DNA of 64,000 bases from Gracilimonas mengyeensis (GTDB taxonomy: Bacteria; Bacteroidota; Rhodothermia; Balneolales; Balneolaceae), in the NCBI RefSeq assembly GCF_900182705.1, contig NZ_FXTP01000015.1:89729-153728 (forward strand). The letters run 5' to 3'. The translations under genes and the position numbers were made by a program. A model generated the notes under the pieces. It did no database searches. It had not been told where the DNA came from and saw nothing but the letters and a program-made list of their open reading frames with translations. Below are positions 29,821 through 36,474 of this stretch, one piece after another. The stretch's first letter is position 1. Each line of letters opens with the position of its first letter.

Positions 29821-29940
29821 ATGAAAACTCAGAATTACATTCAAACTACTACCGCTGCTACTGAGCAAGCAATGAACTGCTGCTGTATGTGTATGTGTAT
29901 GATGTGTAACACTCCGACGGTAGTGGATGTAATGTGCTGA
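29821..29940 (+). CDS. Cys/Met-rich leader peptide, 39 residues
   Basis: A short frame from ATG 29821 to TGA 29938-29940, followed at once by a second in-frame TGA. The peptide starts MKTQNYIQTTTAATEQA and then has MNCCCMCMCMMC: residues 18-29 contain 11 sulfur amino acids in 12. Cys20, 21, 22, 24, 26 and 29 are coded by TGC or TGT, and Cys39 is the last residue. In total 7 Cys and 7 Met occur in 39 residues. It has no signal peptide or known domain. It lies directly upstream of a strong terminator and of the sulfur assimilation genes, so the best reading is a regulatory leader whose codons measure Cys- (and Met-) tRNA charging. A small metal-binding peptide is the alternative. No clear Shine-Dalgarno; an A-rich tract precedes the ATG. 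Confidence 0.7.
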   Translation: MKTQNYIQTTTAATEQAMNCCCMCMCMMCNTPTVVDVMC

Positions 29941-29974
29941 TGATTTAAGATAATCAACAACAAAGCCCGCTACC
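29846..29974 (+). promoter_or_regulatory. candidate trp-type attenuator of the sulfur operon
   Basis: Four segments can pair in mutually exclusive ways. Segment 1, CTACTACCG (29846-29854), pairs with segment 2, CGGTAGTGG (29918-29926), over nine bases with one G-U. Segment 2 (GGTAGTGG, 29919-29926) pairs with segment 3, CCGCTACC (29967-29974), over eight bases with one G-U. Segment 3 also forms the left arm of the terminator (segment 3:4). The Cys/Met codon cluster (29878-29907) lies between 1 and 2. A ribosome at the stop codon would cover segment 2 and allow termination; one stalled at the first Cys codons would leave segment 2 free to capture segment 3 and allow read-through. This is read from base pairing; no folding program was run. 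Confidence 0.6.
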
Positions 29975-29997
29975 TGTCGCAGGAAGCGGGCTTTTTT
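29962..29997 (+). terminator. attenuator terminator ahead of the sulfur operon
   Basis: Left arm 29962-29976 and right arm 29980-29994 pair over 14 of 15 positions (one A-A mismatch) with loop TCG, and six T's end the element at 29997. There is no gene before it except the 39-codon leader, and the sulfurtransferase starts 104 bases later, so it terminates a leader transcript. Confidence 0.9.
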
Positions 29998-30100
29998 GTG
30001 TTTTACGGTTCATAAAAATTCTCCCCGCCTCTCTGCTTCAGCGTAGCGCTTTGTGAAAATTTTGCTAAAACAAACAATAAACACACAAAGCTAAATAATC

Positions 30101-30943
30101 ATGTCTGAAGTATTAACTCAAAAGAAAACCTTAGTCACAACCGACTGGGCTGCCGAACATCTCAACGATGAAAGCACCCGGTTTGTAGAAGTAGATGTAA
30201 ACACTAAATCCTATGACTCGGGACATATCCCGGGTGCAGTAGGCTGGAACTGGAAAGAGCAATTGCAGGACCAGCTGCGACGCACTATCGCTTCCAAAGA
30301 AGATTTCGAAAATCTGTTAGAGGAGTCCGGCATTTCCAATGATACCACCATTGTGCTCTATGGCGATAATAACAACTGGTTTGCCGCATGGGCCTATTGG
30401 CTGCTGAAGTATTACGGCCACGAAGATGTGCGTATTCTGGACGGGGGACGTAAAAAGTGGGAAGCCGAGGACCGCGAACTCACCACAGATGAGCCTTCTT
30501 ATGATTCCGCTGAATACACCATCGGGGAAGTAAAAGATGAGTACCGTGCATTCCGCGATGACATCCTGCCTAAATTAAACGCCGATGACTTTGGCCTGGT
30601 AGACGTACGTTCACCCGAAGAATTCCGAGGAGAAATTCTTGCACCTCCAGGACTTAACGAACTTTCCCAGCGCCCTGGCCATATTCCCGGAGCCTCTAAT
30701 ATTCCGTGGAGTAAAGCTGTGAATGAAGACGGCACCTTCAAATCCAAAGAAGAGCTCGAGAAGCTGTATGCGGATGAAGGTATCACGCCTGATAAAGAGA
30801 TCATTGCTTACTGCCGAATCGGAGAGCGCTCTGCTCATTCCTGGTTCGTACTCAACGAGTTACTCGAATTCCCGAATGTACGGAATTACGACGGTTCCTG
30901 GACGGAATGGGGTAATCTCATCGACGCACCTATTGACCGGTAA
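30101..30943 (+). CDS. thiosulfate/3-mercaptopyruvate sulfurtransferase (rhodanese)
   Basis: A 280-residue tandem-rhodanese enzyme that transfers sulfane sulfur from thiosulfate or mercaptopyruvate to a thiol or cyanide acceptor. The inactive N-terminal rhodanese domain ('VEVDVNTKSYDSGHIPGAVGW') is followed by the catalytic one, with 'LVDVRSPEEFRGE', 'RPGHIPGASNIPW' and the active-site loop C238-RIGERS. The CRxGxRS loop is closer to thiosulfate sulfurtransferases than to the CG(S/T)GVT loop of mercaptopyruvate enzymes. It is cytoplasmic (no signal peptide). As the first structural gene after the attenuator, it probably feeds or buffers sulfane sulfur for cysteine synthesis. Confidence 0.92.
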   Translation: MSEVLTQKKTLVTTDWAAEHLNDESTRFVEVDVNTKSYDSGHIPGAVGWNWKEQLQDQLRRTIASKEDFENLLEESGISNDTTIVLYGDNNNWFAAWAYWLLKYYGHEDVRILDGGRKKWEAEDRELTTDEPSYDSAEYTIGEVKDEYRAFRDDILPKLNADDFGLVDVRSPEEFRGEILAPPGLNELSQRPGHIPGASNIPWSKAVNEDGTFKSKEELEKLYADEGITPDKEIIAYCRIGERSAHSWFVLNELLEFPNVRNYDGSWTEWGNLIDAPIDR

Positions 30944-30944
30944 C

Positions 30945-30988
30945 TGCCAGATGTAAAGGCCAGATTCCAATTCTTGGATCAACTGGCA
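30945..30988 (+). promoter_or_regulatory. hairpin after the sulfurtransferase gene
   Basis: TGCCAG at 30945-30950 pairs with CTGGCA at 30983-30988, and inside it TCCAA (30966-30970) pairs with TTGGA (30974-30978). There is no U-tract, so it is more likely a processing or stability element than a terminator. Confidence 0.35.
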
Positions 30989-31001
30989 ATATAAATCTAC
31001 C

Positions 31002-31065
31002 AACGATTGGTTATCCGGGGCACATTCACTCATATCGATGTTGCCCCGGTGACACCAATAACGTT
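31002..31065 (+). promoter_or_regulatory. long structured RNA between sulfurtransferase and cysI
   Basis: An extended hairpin: ATTGGT (31006-31011) with ACCAAT (31054-31059), then CCGGGGCA (31015-31022) with TGCCCCGG (31042-31049), separated by a small internal loop (TAT against TGAC), with a further AACG/CGTT closing pair across an AA bulge. The apical loop has 19 bases. It has no U-run. The closed, GC-rich shape with a defined internal loop makes an unknown regulatory RNA or protein-binding site possible; no known riboswitch consensus is recognised. Confidence 0.45.
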
Positions 31066-31158
31066 CAAAAATCACCCAACAAATACAGCCTTAGTATGGG
31101 ATGGAATAAGTGAAAGCGACAAACGCGGAATAATTAATAAGGCTTAAAACAAGATTAA

Positions 31159-31281
31159 ATGCCAAACCTGATTCAAGCGTCCCGCTTGGAACAATTAGTT
31201 TCTGAAGGTGAGACGGTTGAAACGGGCATTGGTTTTCGAAACGATCAAAAGATATTTAGACGGTACAAAGCAAATCAATGA
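31159..31281 (+). CDS. short ORF overlapping the cysI start, 40 residues
   Basis: The frame runs from ATG 31159 to TGA 31279-31281, and its end overlaps the cysI ATG (31278) as ATGA. The peptide starts MPNLIQASRLEQLVSEGETV and ends RRYKANQ. No domain is recognised and composition is ordinary. Its second to fourth dozen bases contain the dispersed palindrome CAAGCG...CGCTTG, so part of it is repeat DNA. It may couple translation into cysI or may be fortuitous; it is at least well placed. Confidence 0.35.
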   Translation: MPNLIQASRLEQLVSEGETVETGIGFRNDQKIFRRYKANQ

Positions 31282-32951
31282 GTAAAAAGAAACTGAGTAA
31301 ACTCGAAAGAATTAAAGAAGAAAGCGCCTATTTGAGAGGCCCGTTGGATGTTGAAGTCACAAACGATGAAGATCATTTTAGCAAGGATGCCATACAGGTA
31401 TTGAAGTTCCACGGTACCTATCAGCAGGATGACCGTGACCTGAGAGATGGCCGGGACAGGCATTATATGATGATGATCCGCAGCCGCACGCCCGGGGGTA
31501 AATTAACGCCCGAGCAGTACCTGGCTGTTGACAAGATTGCTGATGAGTATGCAAATAGTACCATTCGTGTAACCACACGTCAGGCTTTTCAATACCACGG
31601 AATCATTAAAAATGAATTGAAAAAGACGCTGCAGGAAGTAAATGACGCACTCATAACTACGCTCGGGGCCTGCGGGGATATCGTGAGAAATGTGATGGCG
31701 ACCCCGGCACCGGATATTGACGGGCGTCAGGCGCAGGTACAAAAATTTGCCGATGAGCTTTCCGATATTTTGCTGCCGGCCTCCAAGGCCTATCACGAGA
31801 TCTGGCTGGACGGTGAAAAAGTATATTCCGGGAAAGAAGAAGTGGAAGTGGGGGAGCCGTTGTATGGCGACACGTACCTTCCTCGGAAATTCAAAATTGG
31901 GGTGGCACTACCCGGAGATAACAGTATTGATGCGTACACCCAGGATATTGGTTTAGTAGCCCTGTTTGATGACAATAAAGACATTGAGGGGTTTGATATC
32001 ATTGTAGGAGGTGGTATGGGTATGCACCATCGCAAGCCGGAGACTTTTCCAAGGCTAGGTGATCATCTTGGGTACATCCCCAAAGAAAAAGTGGTGGAAG
32101 TGGTAAAAGCTATCATTGGGATCCAGCGCGATCACGGAAACCGAAAGAACCGCAAGCAGGCCCGCATGAAGTATTTAATTCACGACTGGGGGCTGAAGAA
32201 ATTCAAAGAAGAGCTGGTGAGCCGGCTTGGGTATGAACTGGAACCTTGGCGTGAACTGCCCGAATTTGAACTGGATTTATATCTCGGCTGGAACAAGCAA
32301 TCGGACGGGAATTGGTTTTTGGGGCTTTCAGTCGAAAACGGTCGCATTAAAGACGAGGGAGAATTACAGCTGAAAACAGCGCTCCGCAAAGTGGTGGAAA
32401 AGTACCATACGGAAGTGCGCATGACCCCGAATCACAATGTGTTGCTCACCGACATCAAGGAAGATAAAAAAGAAGAAATTGAAGCCTTATTTCATGAGCA
32501 TGGGGTGTTGCTGGATGATGAGATTCCCAACCTGGTGAAGTTTTCTATGGCTTGCCCGGCGCTACCCACTTGCGGATTGGCCATTACCGAATCAGAGCGG
32601 GCACTGCCGGATGTGATTCGGGATTTAAACGATGTGGTAGAAGAACTGGGATTACAGGATGAAAAATTATCGGTACGGATGACCGGCTGCCCCAATGGCT
32701 GCTCAAGACCGTATGTAGCCGATATTGGTTTTGTGGGACGGTCCCTGGATCAATACTCTATTTTTATAGGGGGAAATCCTTCGGGCACCCGGCTCAACCA
32801 AAAATATAAAGACATGGTTTACCGGAAGGATCTGGTGGAGGAAGTTCGTCCGTTGTTGGAGCACTACAAACAGGAAAGAACGAACGGCGAATCTTTCAGT
32901 GATTTCTGGAACCGTGTCGGTATTAAAGAAGACTTCCAAATCCCTGCATAA
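31278..32951 (+). CDS. cysI: assimilatory sulfite reductase, siroheme/Fe-S hemoprotein subunit
   Basis: Six-electron reduction of sulfite to sulfide in cysteine synthesis. The 557-residue protein aligns with CysI along its length: 'LKFHGTYQQDDRDLRDGRD' near the N-terminus, 'RVTTRQAFQYHGIIK', 'YLPRKFKIGVALPGDNSIDAY', 'GGGMGMHH' and 'RMTPNHNVLL'. The Cys that bind the [4Fe-4S]-siroheme centre are Cys426 and Cys432 in 'SMACPALPTCGLA', and Cys471 and Cys475 in 'TGCPNGCSRPY'. There is no flavoprotein CysJ gene in the window, so the electron donor may be ferredoxin or a distant CysJ. The start overlaps a 40-codon ORF. The SUMT gene follows after 2 bp. Confidence 0.95.
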   Translation: MSKKKLSKLERIKEESAYLRGPLDVEVTNDEDHFSKDAIQVLKFHGTYQQDDRDLRDGRDRHYMMMIRSRTPGGKLTPEQYLAVDKIADEYANSTIRVTTRQAFQYHGIIKNELKKTLQEVNDALITTLGACGDIVRNVMATPAPDIDGRQAQVQKFADELSDILLPASKAYHEIWLDGEKVYSGKEEVEVGEPLYGDTYLPRKFKIGVALPGDNSIDAYTQDIGLVALFDDNKDIEGFDIIVGGGMGMHHRKPETFPRLGDHLGYIPKEKVVEVVKAIIGIQRDHGNRKNRKQARMKYLIHDWGLKKFKEELVSRLGYELEPWRELPEFELDLYLGWNKQSDGNWFLGLSVENGRIKDEGELQLKTALRKVVEKYHTEVRMTPNHNVLLTDIKEDKKEEIEALFHEHGVLLDDEIPNLVKFSMACPALPTCGLAITESERALPDVIRDLNDVVEELGLQDEKLSVRMTGCPNGCSRPYVADIGFVGRSLDQYSIFIGGNPSGTRLNQKYKDMVYRKDLVEEVRPLLEHYKQERTNGESFSDFWNRVGIKEDFQIPA

Positions 32952-32953
32952 TT

Positions 32954-33775
32954 ATGAAAACCTATCAACCTAAGAAAGAAGGAAAAGTATACCTGGTAGG
33001 GGCTGGCCCCGGAGATCCCGGATTAATAACGGTGAAAGGAGCCGATACCCTGCGCCAGGCTGATGTGATTGTGTACGACCGGCTGGCCAATCCCGAATTG
33101 CTGGATTACACTCCAGAAGATTCTGAACATATTTATGTAGGAAAGAAGCCGGGGAAGCCATCCGTATCACAAGAACAAATTAATACCATTTTGGTAGCGA
33201 AAGCACAGGATGGGAAAACCGTGGTCCGGCTAAAAGGGGGAGATCCCTTTGTGTTTGGGCGCGGAGGAGAAGAATGCGAGGCTTTGAAAGCGCAACAAGT
33301 AGCTTATGAAGTGATTCCCGGCATCAGCAGTGCTTTATCGGCGCCGCTGTTTGCGGGAATACCAGTCACTCATCGCAAAGTAGCCCGCTCGTTTACCGTA
33401 GTAACCGGTCATACCATAACCGGAACCAATGCCTTTGACAACTGGGGACATCTGGCCCATGCCGATACCCTGGTTGTACTAATGGGTGTTAAAAATCTGG
33501 CTAAGATTACGGATTTACTCATTGGGCTTGGCAAGGATCGTAGCACCCCTGTTGCGGTAATCGGGAAAGCAACGTACAAGGACCAGCAAACGGTTTTAGG
33601 TACGTTGGAAAACATAGCTGAAAAGGCCTCGCATTCCACTCCTCCGGCAACCATTGTAATTGGTGAATTGGCCGCCAAGGCTGATGAGCTGGCGTGGTTT
33701 AAAGAGAAACAAACACAATTGCTGGGATCACAAGCTAAAGAATCAGCATCAAAACTGGCACATTTTGCAGGATAA
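32954..33775 (+). CDS. cobA: uroporphyrinogen-III C-methyltransferase (SUMT)
   Basis: Methylates uroporphyrinogen III twice with SAM to precorrin-2, the branch point to siroheme. The 273-residue protein has the SUMT motifs in order: 'GKVYLVGAGPGDPGLITVKG', 'ADVIVYDRLANPELL', 'VVRLKGGDPFVFGRGGEE', 'VIPGISSALSAPLFAGIPVTHR', and 'TVVTGH'. The C-terminal 40 residues are an ordinary tail. It is not fused to the CysG dehydrogenase domain, which is encoded separately at 34796. It begins 2 bp after cysI, so siroheme synthesis is tied to the enzyme that needs it. Confidence 0.94.
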   Translation: MKTYQPKKEGKVYLVGAGPGDPGLITVKGADTLRQADVIVYDRLANPELLDYTPEDSEHIYVGKKPGKPSVSQEQINTILVAKAQDGKTVVRLKGGDPFVFGRGGEECEALKAQQVAYEVIPGISSALSAPLFAGIPVTHRKVARSFTVVTGHTITGTNAFDNWGHLAHADTLVVLMGVKNLAKITDLLIGLGKDRSTPVAVIGKATYKDQQTVLGTLENIAEKASHSTPPATIVIGELAAKADELAWFKEKQTQLLGSQAKESASKLAHFAG

Positions 33776-33788
33776 AAAGCGGGAGAGC

Positions 33789-34547
33789 ATGCAGGAAGTA
33801 CCGGAAAAAATACCACTCGATTTTGAACCAACAACAGAGAACCTGGATCAACTAAATGCCTATTTCGAAAAGCAGGGCCATACTGCTTTGTTGAAATGGG
33901 GATTTGAGACCTTCGGGGAAAAGATGGTGCTGGGAACAGGCTTTGGACCATCCGGGGTATTTCTGATTCATCAGCTACAGCAGCACGAGATTGATATCCC
34001 GGTTTTTTATATAGATACCCACCTGTTATTTGATTCTACTTATGAATTGAAAGAAGTACTGGAACAGAAGTATGGTATTGATATCACCCGAATTGGTACC
34101 GACTTGACGGTACGGGAGCAGGCTAAGAAATACGGAGACGAGTTGTGGAAACGAAATCCTAACCGGTGCTGCTATATACGCAAAGTGCTACCTCTCAAGA
34201 ATTACCTGGAAGATAAAAAAGCATGGATCACAGGAATCCGGCGCAGCCAGTCTGATTCCCGCAAAAGTGCCAGGATGATTGAATGGGATGCAGAAAATGA
34301 AGTCGTTAAAATAAACCCGCTGGTGCAATGGAACGGGGAGGAGATCTGGTATCACATCGATCGGCTGGACCTGCCTTATAATCCAATGCATGATGAAGGC
34401 TATCCGAGCATTGGCTGTATTCCCTGCACCAGTCCGGTCTATGTTTCCAAGGAAAGCGACGACCGTAACGGGCGCTGGGATGGCCAGCAGAAAACAGAGT
34501 GCGGTATTCACATGCCGGCTAATGTATTGAACGGCAAAGAGGAATAA
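33789..34547 (+). CDS. cysH: adenylyl-sulfate (APS) reductase, Fe-S type
   Basis: Reduces activated sulfate to sulfite with thioredoxin. The 252-residue protein has the PAPS/APS reductase core ('VLGTGFGPSGVFLIHQL', 'FYIDTHLLFDSTYEL', 'WITGIRRSQSDSR'). It has the paired Cys of the iron-sulfur class, Cys127-Cys128 in 'NRCCYIRKV' and Cys210/Cys213 in 'GCIPCTSPV', and the catalytic C-terminal Cys238 in 'TECGIHMP'. The four-Cys set marks the [4Fe-4S] enzymes that usually take APS rather than PAPS. GGGAGAG lies 4 bases before the ATG at 33789, supporting this start; the frame is open 129 bases further up, inside cobA. No sulfate adenylyltransferase gene is in the window. Confidence 0.93.
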   Translation: MQEVPEKIPLDFEPTTENLDQLNAYFEKQGHTALLKWGFETFGEKMVLGTGFGPSGVFLIHQLQQHEIDIPVFYIDTHLLFDSTYELKEVLEQKYGIDITRIGTDLTVREQAKKYGDELWKRNPNRCCYIRKVLPLKNYLEDKKAWITGIRRSQSDSRKSARMIEWDAENEVVKINPLVQWNGEEIWYHIDRLDLPYNPMHDEGYPSIGCIPCTSPVYVSKESDDRNGRWDGQQKTECGIHMPANVLNGKEE

Positions 34548-34795
34548 TTGGAAGTTAGCTGTCAGGCTTCAGCTTTTAGCCTTTGAAAATAGCGATCTTC
34601 GTTCCAACGCAGAGCGTGTGGAACGAGAAAAAGTGGAAAAGAAAGGCCAAAATCACGGTTTCTGGTTCAAGCGTCTCGCTTGGTCCTAACTGTTGCCACA
34701 AGCGGGACGCTTGCGTCAGGTGAAGCTTTCAGCCCCTGGAACGAGGGAAACAGCCGAAATCACTATATCACCATATCATAAAATTACCCAACACT
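34548..34795. repeat. repeat-rich spacer between cysH and the siroheme synthase gene
   Basis: From the cysH stop, 7-mers run TTGGAAG, TTAGCTG, TCAGGCT, TCAGCTT, TTAGCCT (34548-34582), the same vocabulary as the arms at 35534-35678. A hairpin follows: GTTCC..ACGC with GCGT..GGAAC (34601-34624). Then come two copies of the 15-base palindrome CAAGCG-TCT/TCC-CGCTTG (34668-34682, and on the other strand 34699-34713). The same palindrome occurs at 31174. The spacer has no ORF. Confidence 0.6.
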
Positions 34796-35533
34796 ATGTC
34801 ATCAGCATTAAACGTATACCCGATTTACCTGAGAAGATTAAATGAGAAGCGAACCGTTATCATTGGCGGCAATGAGGAAGCGGAGGGTAAGGTCCGTGAT
34901 TTCCTGGATCGTGAAGCAAAGTTGACGGTTATCAGTCCAAAGCTAAATTCAAACCTACAGAAATGGGCTGATAAAGGCCGGTTTGAATGGATTTCCAGAG
35001 AATATCGCTATGGAGATTTAGCCGGTGCTTTTGTGGTGATTGTGGCGGAGTATGAAGGGGACGTAAATGAACGGGCTTACCAAGAGGCAGAAGAACGCAA
35101 CCTGCTTATTAATGTGATGGATGACATTCCGCATGCCAATTTTGCTTTTGGCTCGATTGTAAAGCAAGGTCCGCTGACTATTTCTATTTCTACCGGAGGG
35201 GCTGCACCGGCACTTGCGGTACGCCTGCGGCAGCGTTTTGAGCAAGAGTTTGGCGAGGAATACGGCCATTTCCTGGAGTTCATGCAAAGCTTGCGAAAGC
35301 CCATGAGCCGGCATCATAAAAGTTTCCAGGTGCGCCGAAAGATTTGGTACGAACTCATCGATTCGGATATACTCACACTCTTCCGTGAAAACAGGAAAAA
35401 AGATGCCTACAAGAAAGCTTCGGAGATTGCAGGGGAGAAAGTTGTGAATGATGCTTTGGGAAATGGCTCTGAAGAGAAACGTGTGGGTCTTATCGAGAAG
35501 TTATTTGGGAAGCTGCCGTTGGTGAGGAATTAG
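34796..35533 (+). CDS. precorrin-2 dehydrogenase / sirohydrochlorin ferrochelatase
   Basis: The CysG N-terminal/Met8-type enzyme that oxidises precorrin-2 with NAD and inserts iron to make siroheme. In 245 residues: 'YPIYLRRLNEKRTVIIGGNEEAEGKV' with the NAD-binding glycines, 'LTVISPKL', 'VIVAEYEGDVNERAYQEAEERNLLINVMDD', and 'GPLTISISTGGAAPALAVRLRQ', the conserved chelatase segment. The typical 'F.PA.V..GPLTIAISTGG' arrangement is complete. It works with cobA two genes upstream, giving a split CysG. A repeat-filled spacer separates it from cysH, so it may have its own promoter. Confidence 0.9.
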   Translation: MSSALNVYPIYLRRLNEKRTVIIGGNEEAEGKVRDFLDREAKLTVISPKLNSNLQKWADKGRFEWISREYRYGDLAGAFVVIVAEYEGDVNERAYQEAEERNLLINVMDDIPHANFAFGSIVKQGPLTISISTGGAAPALAVRLRQRFEQEFGEEYGHFLEFMQSLRKPMSRHHKSFQVRRKIWYELIDSDILTLFRENRKKDAYKKASEIAGEKVVNDALGNGSEEKRVGLIEKLFGKLPLVRN

Positions 35534-35678
35534 GTAATAGCTTTCAGACTTCAGCTGTCAGTTTATTACAAGAACTTTTCTAAGTGGGTCTCTTAAGTTA
35601 CCACTTTGTTCACGACTGAAAAATCTCTGATAGCTGAAGCCTGAAAGTTAAAAGCTGACAGCTATCATCTACTGCCAA
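35534..35678. repeat. heptamer-periodic inverted repeat in a convergent spacer
   Basis: Plus strand from the siroheme synthase stop: GTAATAG, CTTTCAG, ACTTCAG, CTGTCAG. Minus strand from the ABC ATPase stop: ATTGGCA, GTAGATG, ATAGCTG, TCAGCTT, TTAACTT, TCAGGCT, TCAGCTA. The arms 35538-35556 and 35632-35650 pair over 17 of 19 positions. Layout and phase mirror 24119-24205 but with different words. It probably serves both converging transcripts as a 3' end. Confidence 0.6.
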
Positions 35679-36368
35679 TCACACATGAAAGCCTTCCTGC
35701 ATTTTCTCATCTACCAGTTTGCCGTCAAATAGATTAACCACTCGCTTGGCATAACCGGCATCGTGCGGAGAGTGGGTCACCATTACAATGGTGGTACCAG
35801 CGGCATTGAGTTCGGCCAGTAATTTCATCACTTCATCGCCGTGGTCACTATCGAGGTTTCCGGTAGGTTCATCGGCGAGGATGAGTTTGGCATCGGCTAC
35901 CACAGCCCGGGCTATGGCAACGCGTTGTTGTTGTCCACCGGATAGCTGTTGGGGAAAGTGATTGCGGCGATGCATCATGCCCATGCGCTCAAGGGCGGCT
36001 TCGGCTTTTTGTTTGCGTTCGGTAGCATTCACCCCGAGATAAAGAAGGGGCAGCTCTACATTCTCGTACACCGTCAGTTCATCAATAAGATTAAAGCTCT
36101 GAAAGATAAAACCAATATTTCCCTTCCGAAGCTGGGCGCGTTCCCGTTCACTGTATCCCGATATCTCATTATCCATAAAGTAATATTCTCCGGCAGTGGG
36201 ATTATCTAAAAGACCAATAATATTTAAAAGGGTTGATTTTCCACATCCTGAAGGCCCCATAATCGCAACAAATTCCCCTTCTTCAATTTCGAGGTCCACC
36301 TCATTGAGAGCCGTGGTTTCTACCTCGTCGGTGGTATATACTTTTTTAAGTTTTTTTGTGTTGATCAT
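35679..36368 (-). CDS. ABC transporter ATP-binding protein (LolD/MacB-type)
   Basis: A 229-residue ATPase: Walker A 'GPSGCGKSTLLN', Q-loop 'GFIFQSFNLID', ABC signature 'LSGGQQQRVAIARA', Walker B 'LILADEPTGNLD' and H-loop 'VMVTHSPHDAGYA'. The LolD/MacB/FtsE-type subfamily is indicated by 'GLLDNPTAGEYYF' and the 'DEPTGNLDS' form. It lies downstream of an HlyD-type adaptor on the same strand, so the pair should serve an FtsX-type permease in a tripartite export system. No permease gene follows it; the nearest candidate is at 60213. Confidence 0.93.
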   Translation of the reverse strand: MINTKKLKKVYTTDEVETTALNEVDLEIEEGEFVAIMGPSGCGKSTLLNIIGLLDNPTAGEYYFMDNEISGYSERERAQLRKGNIGFIFQSFNLIDELTVYENVELPLLYLGVNATERKQKAEAALERMGMMHRRNHFPQQLSGGQQQRVAIARAVVADAKLILADEPTGNLDSDHGDEVMKLLAELNAAGTTIVMVTHSPHDAGYAKRVVNLFDGKLVDEKMQEGFHV

Positions 36369-36474
36369 ATTTTTGTCCCGTTATGGATAAATAGTTTTAT
36401 TGACTAATTGCACTCCATTGTGATGATGAAGTTGTCGAGTAGAAAAATGTCAGTATAAATACTTACACCGAGCA

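Noticed and set aside
29821..29940. Metallothionein gene
   Set aside because: Too short and lacking a CxC/CxxC repeat pattern beyond one cluster; the terminator and alternating RNA pairing fit a leader better, though metal binding is kept as an alternative.
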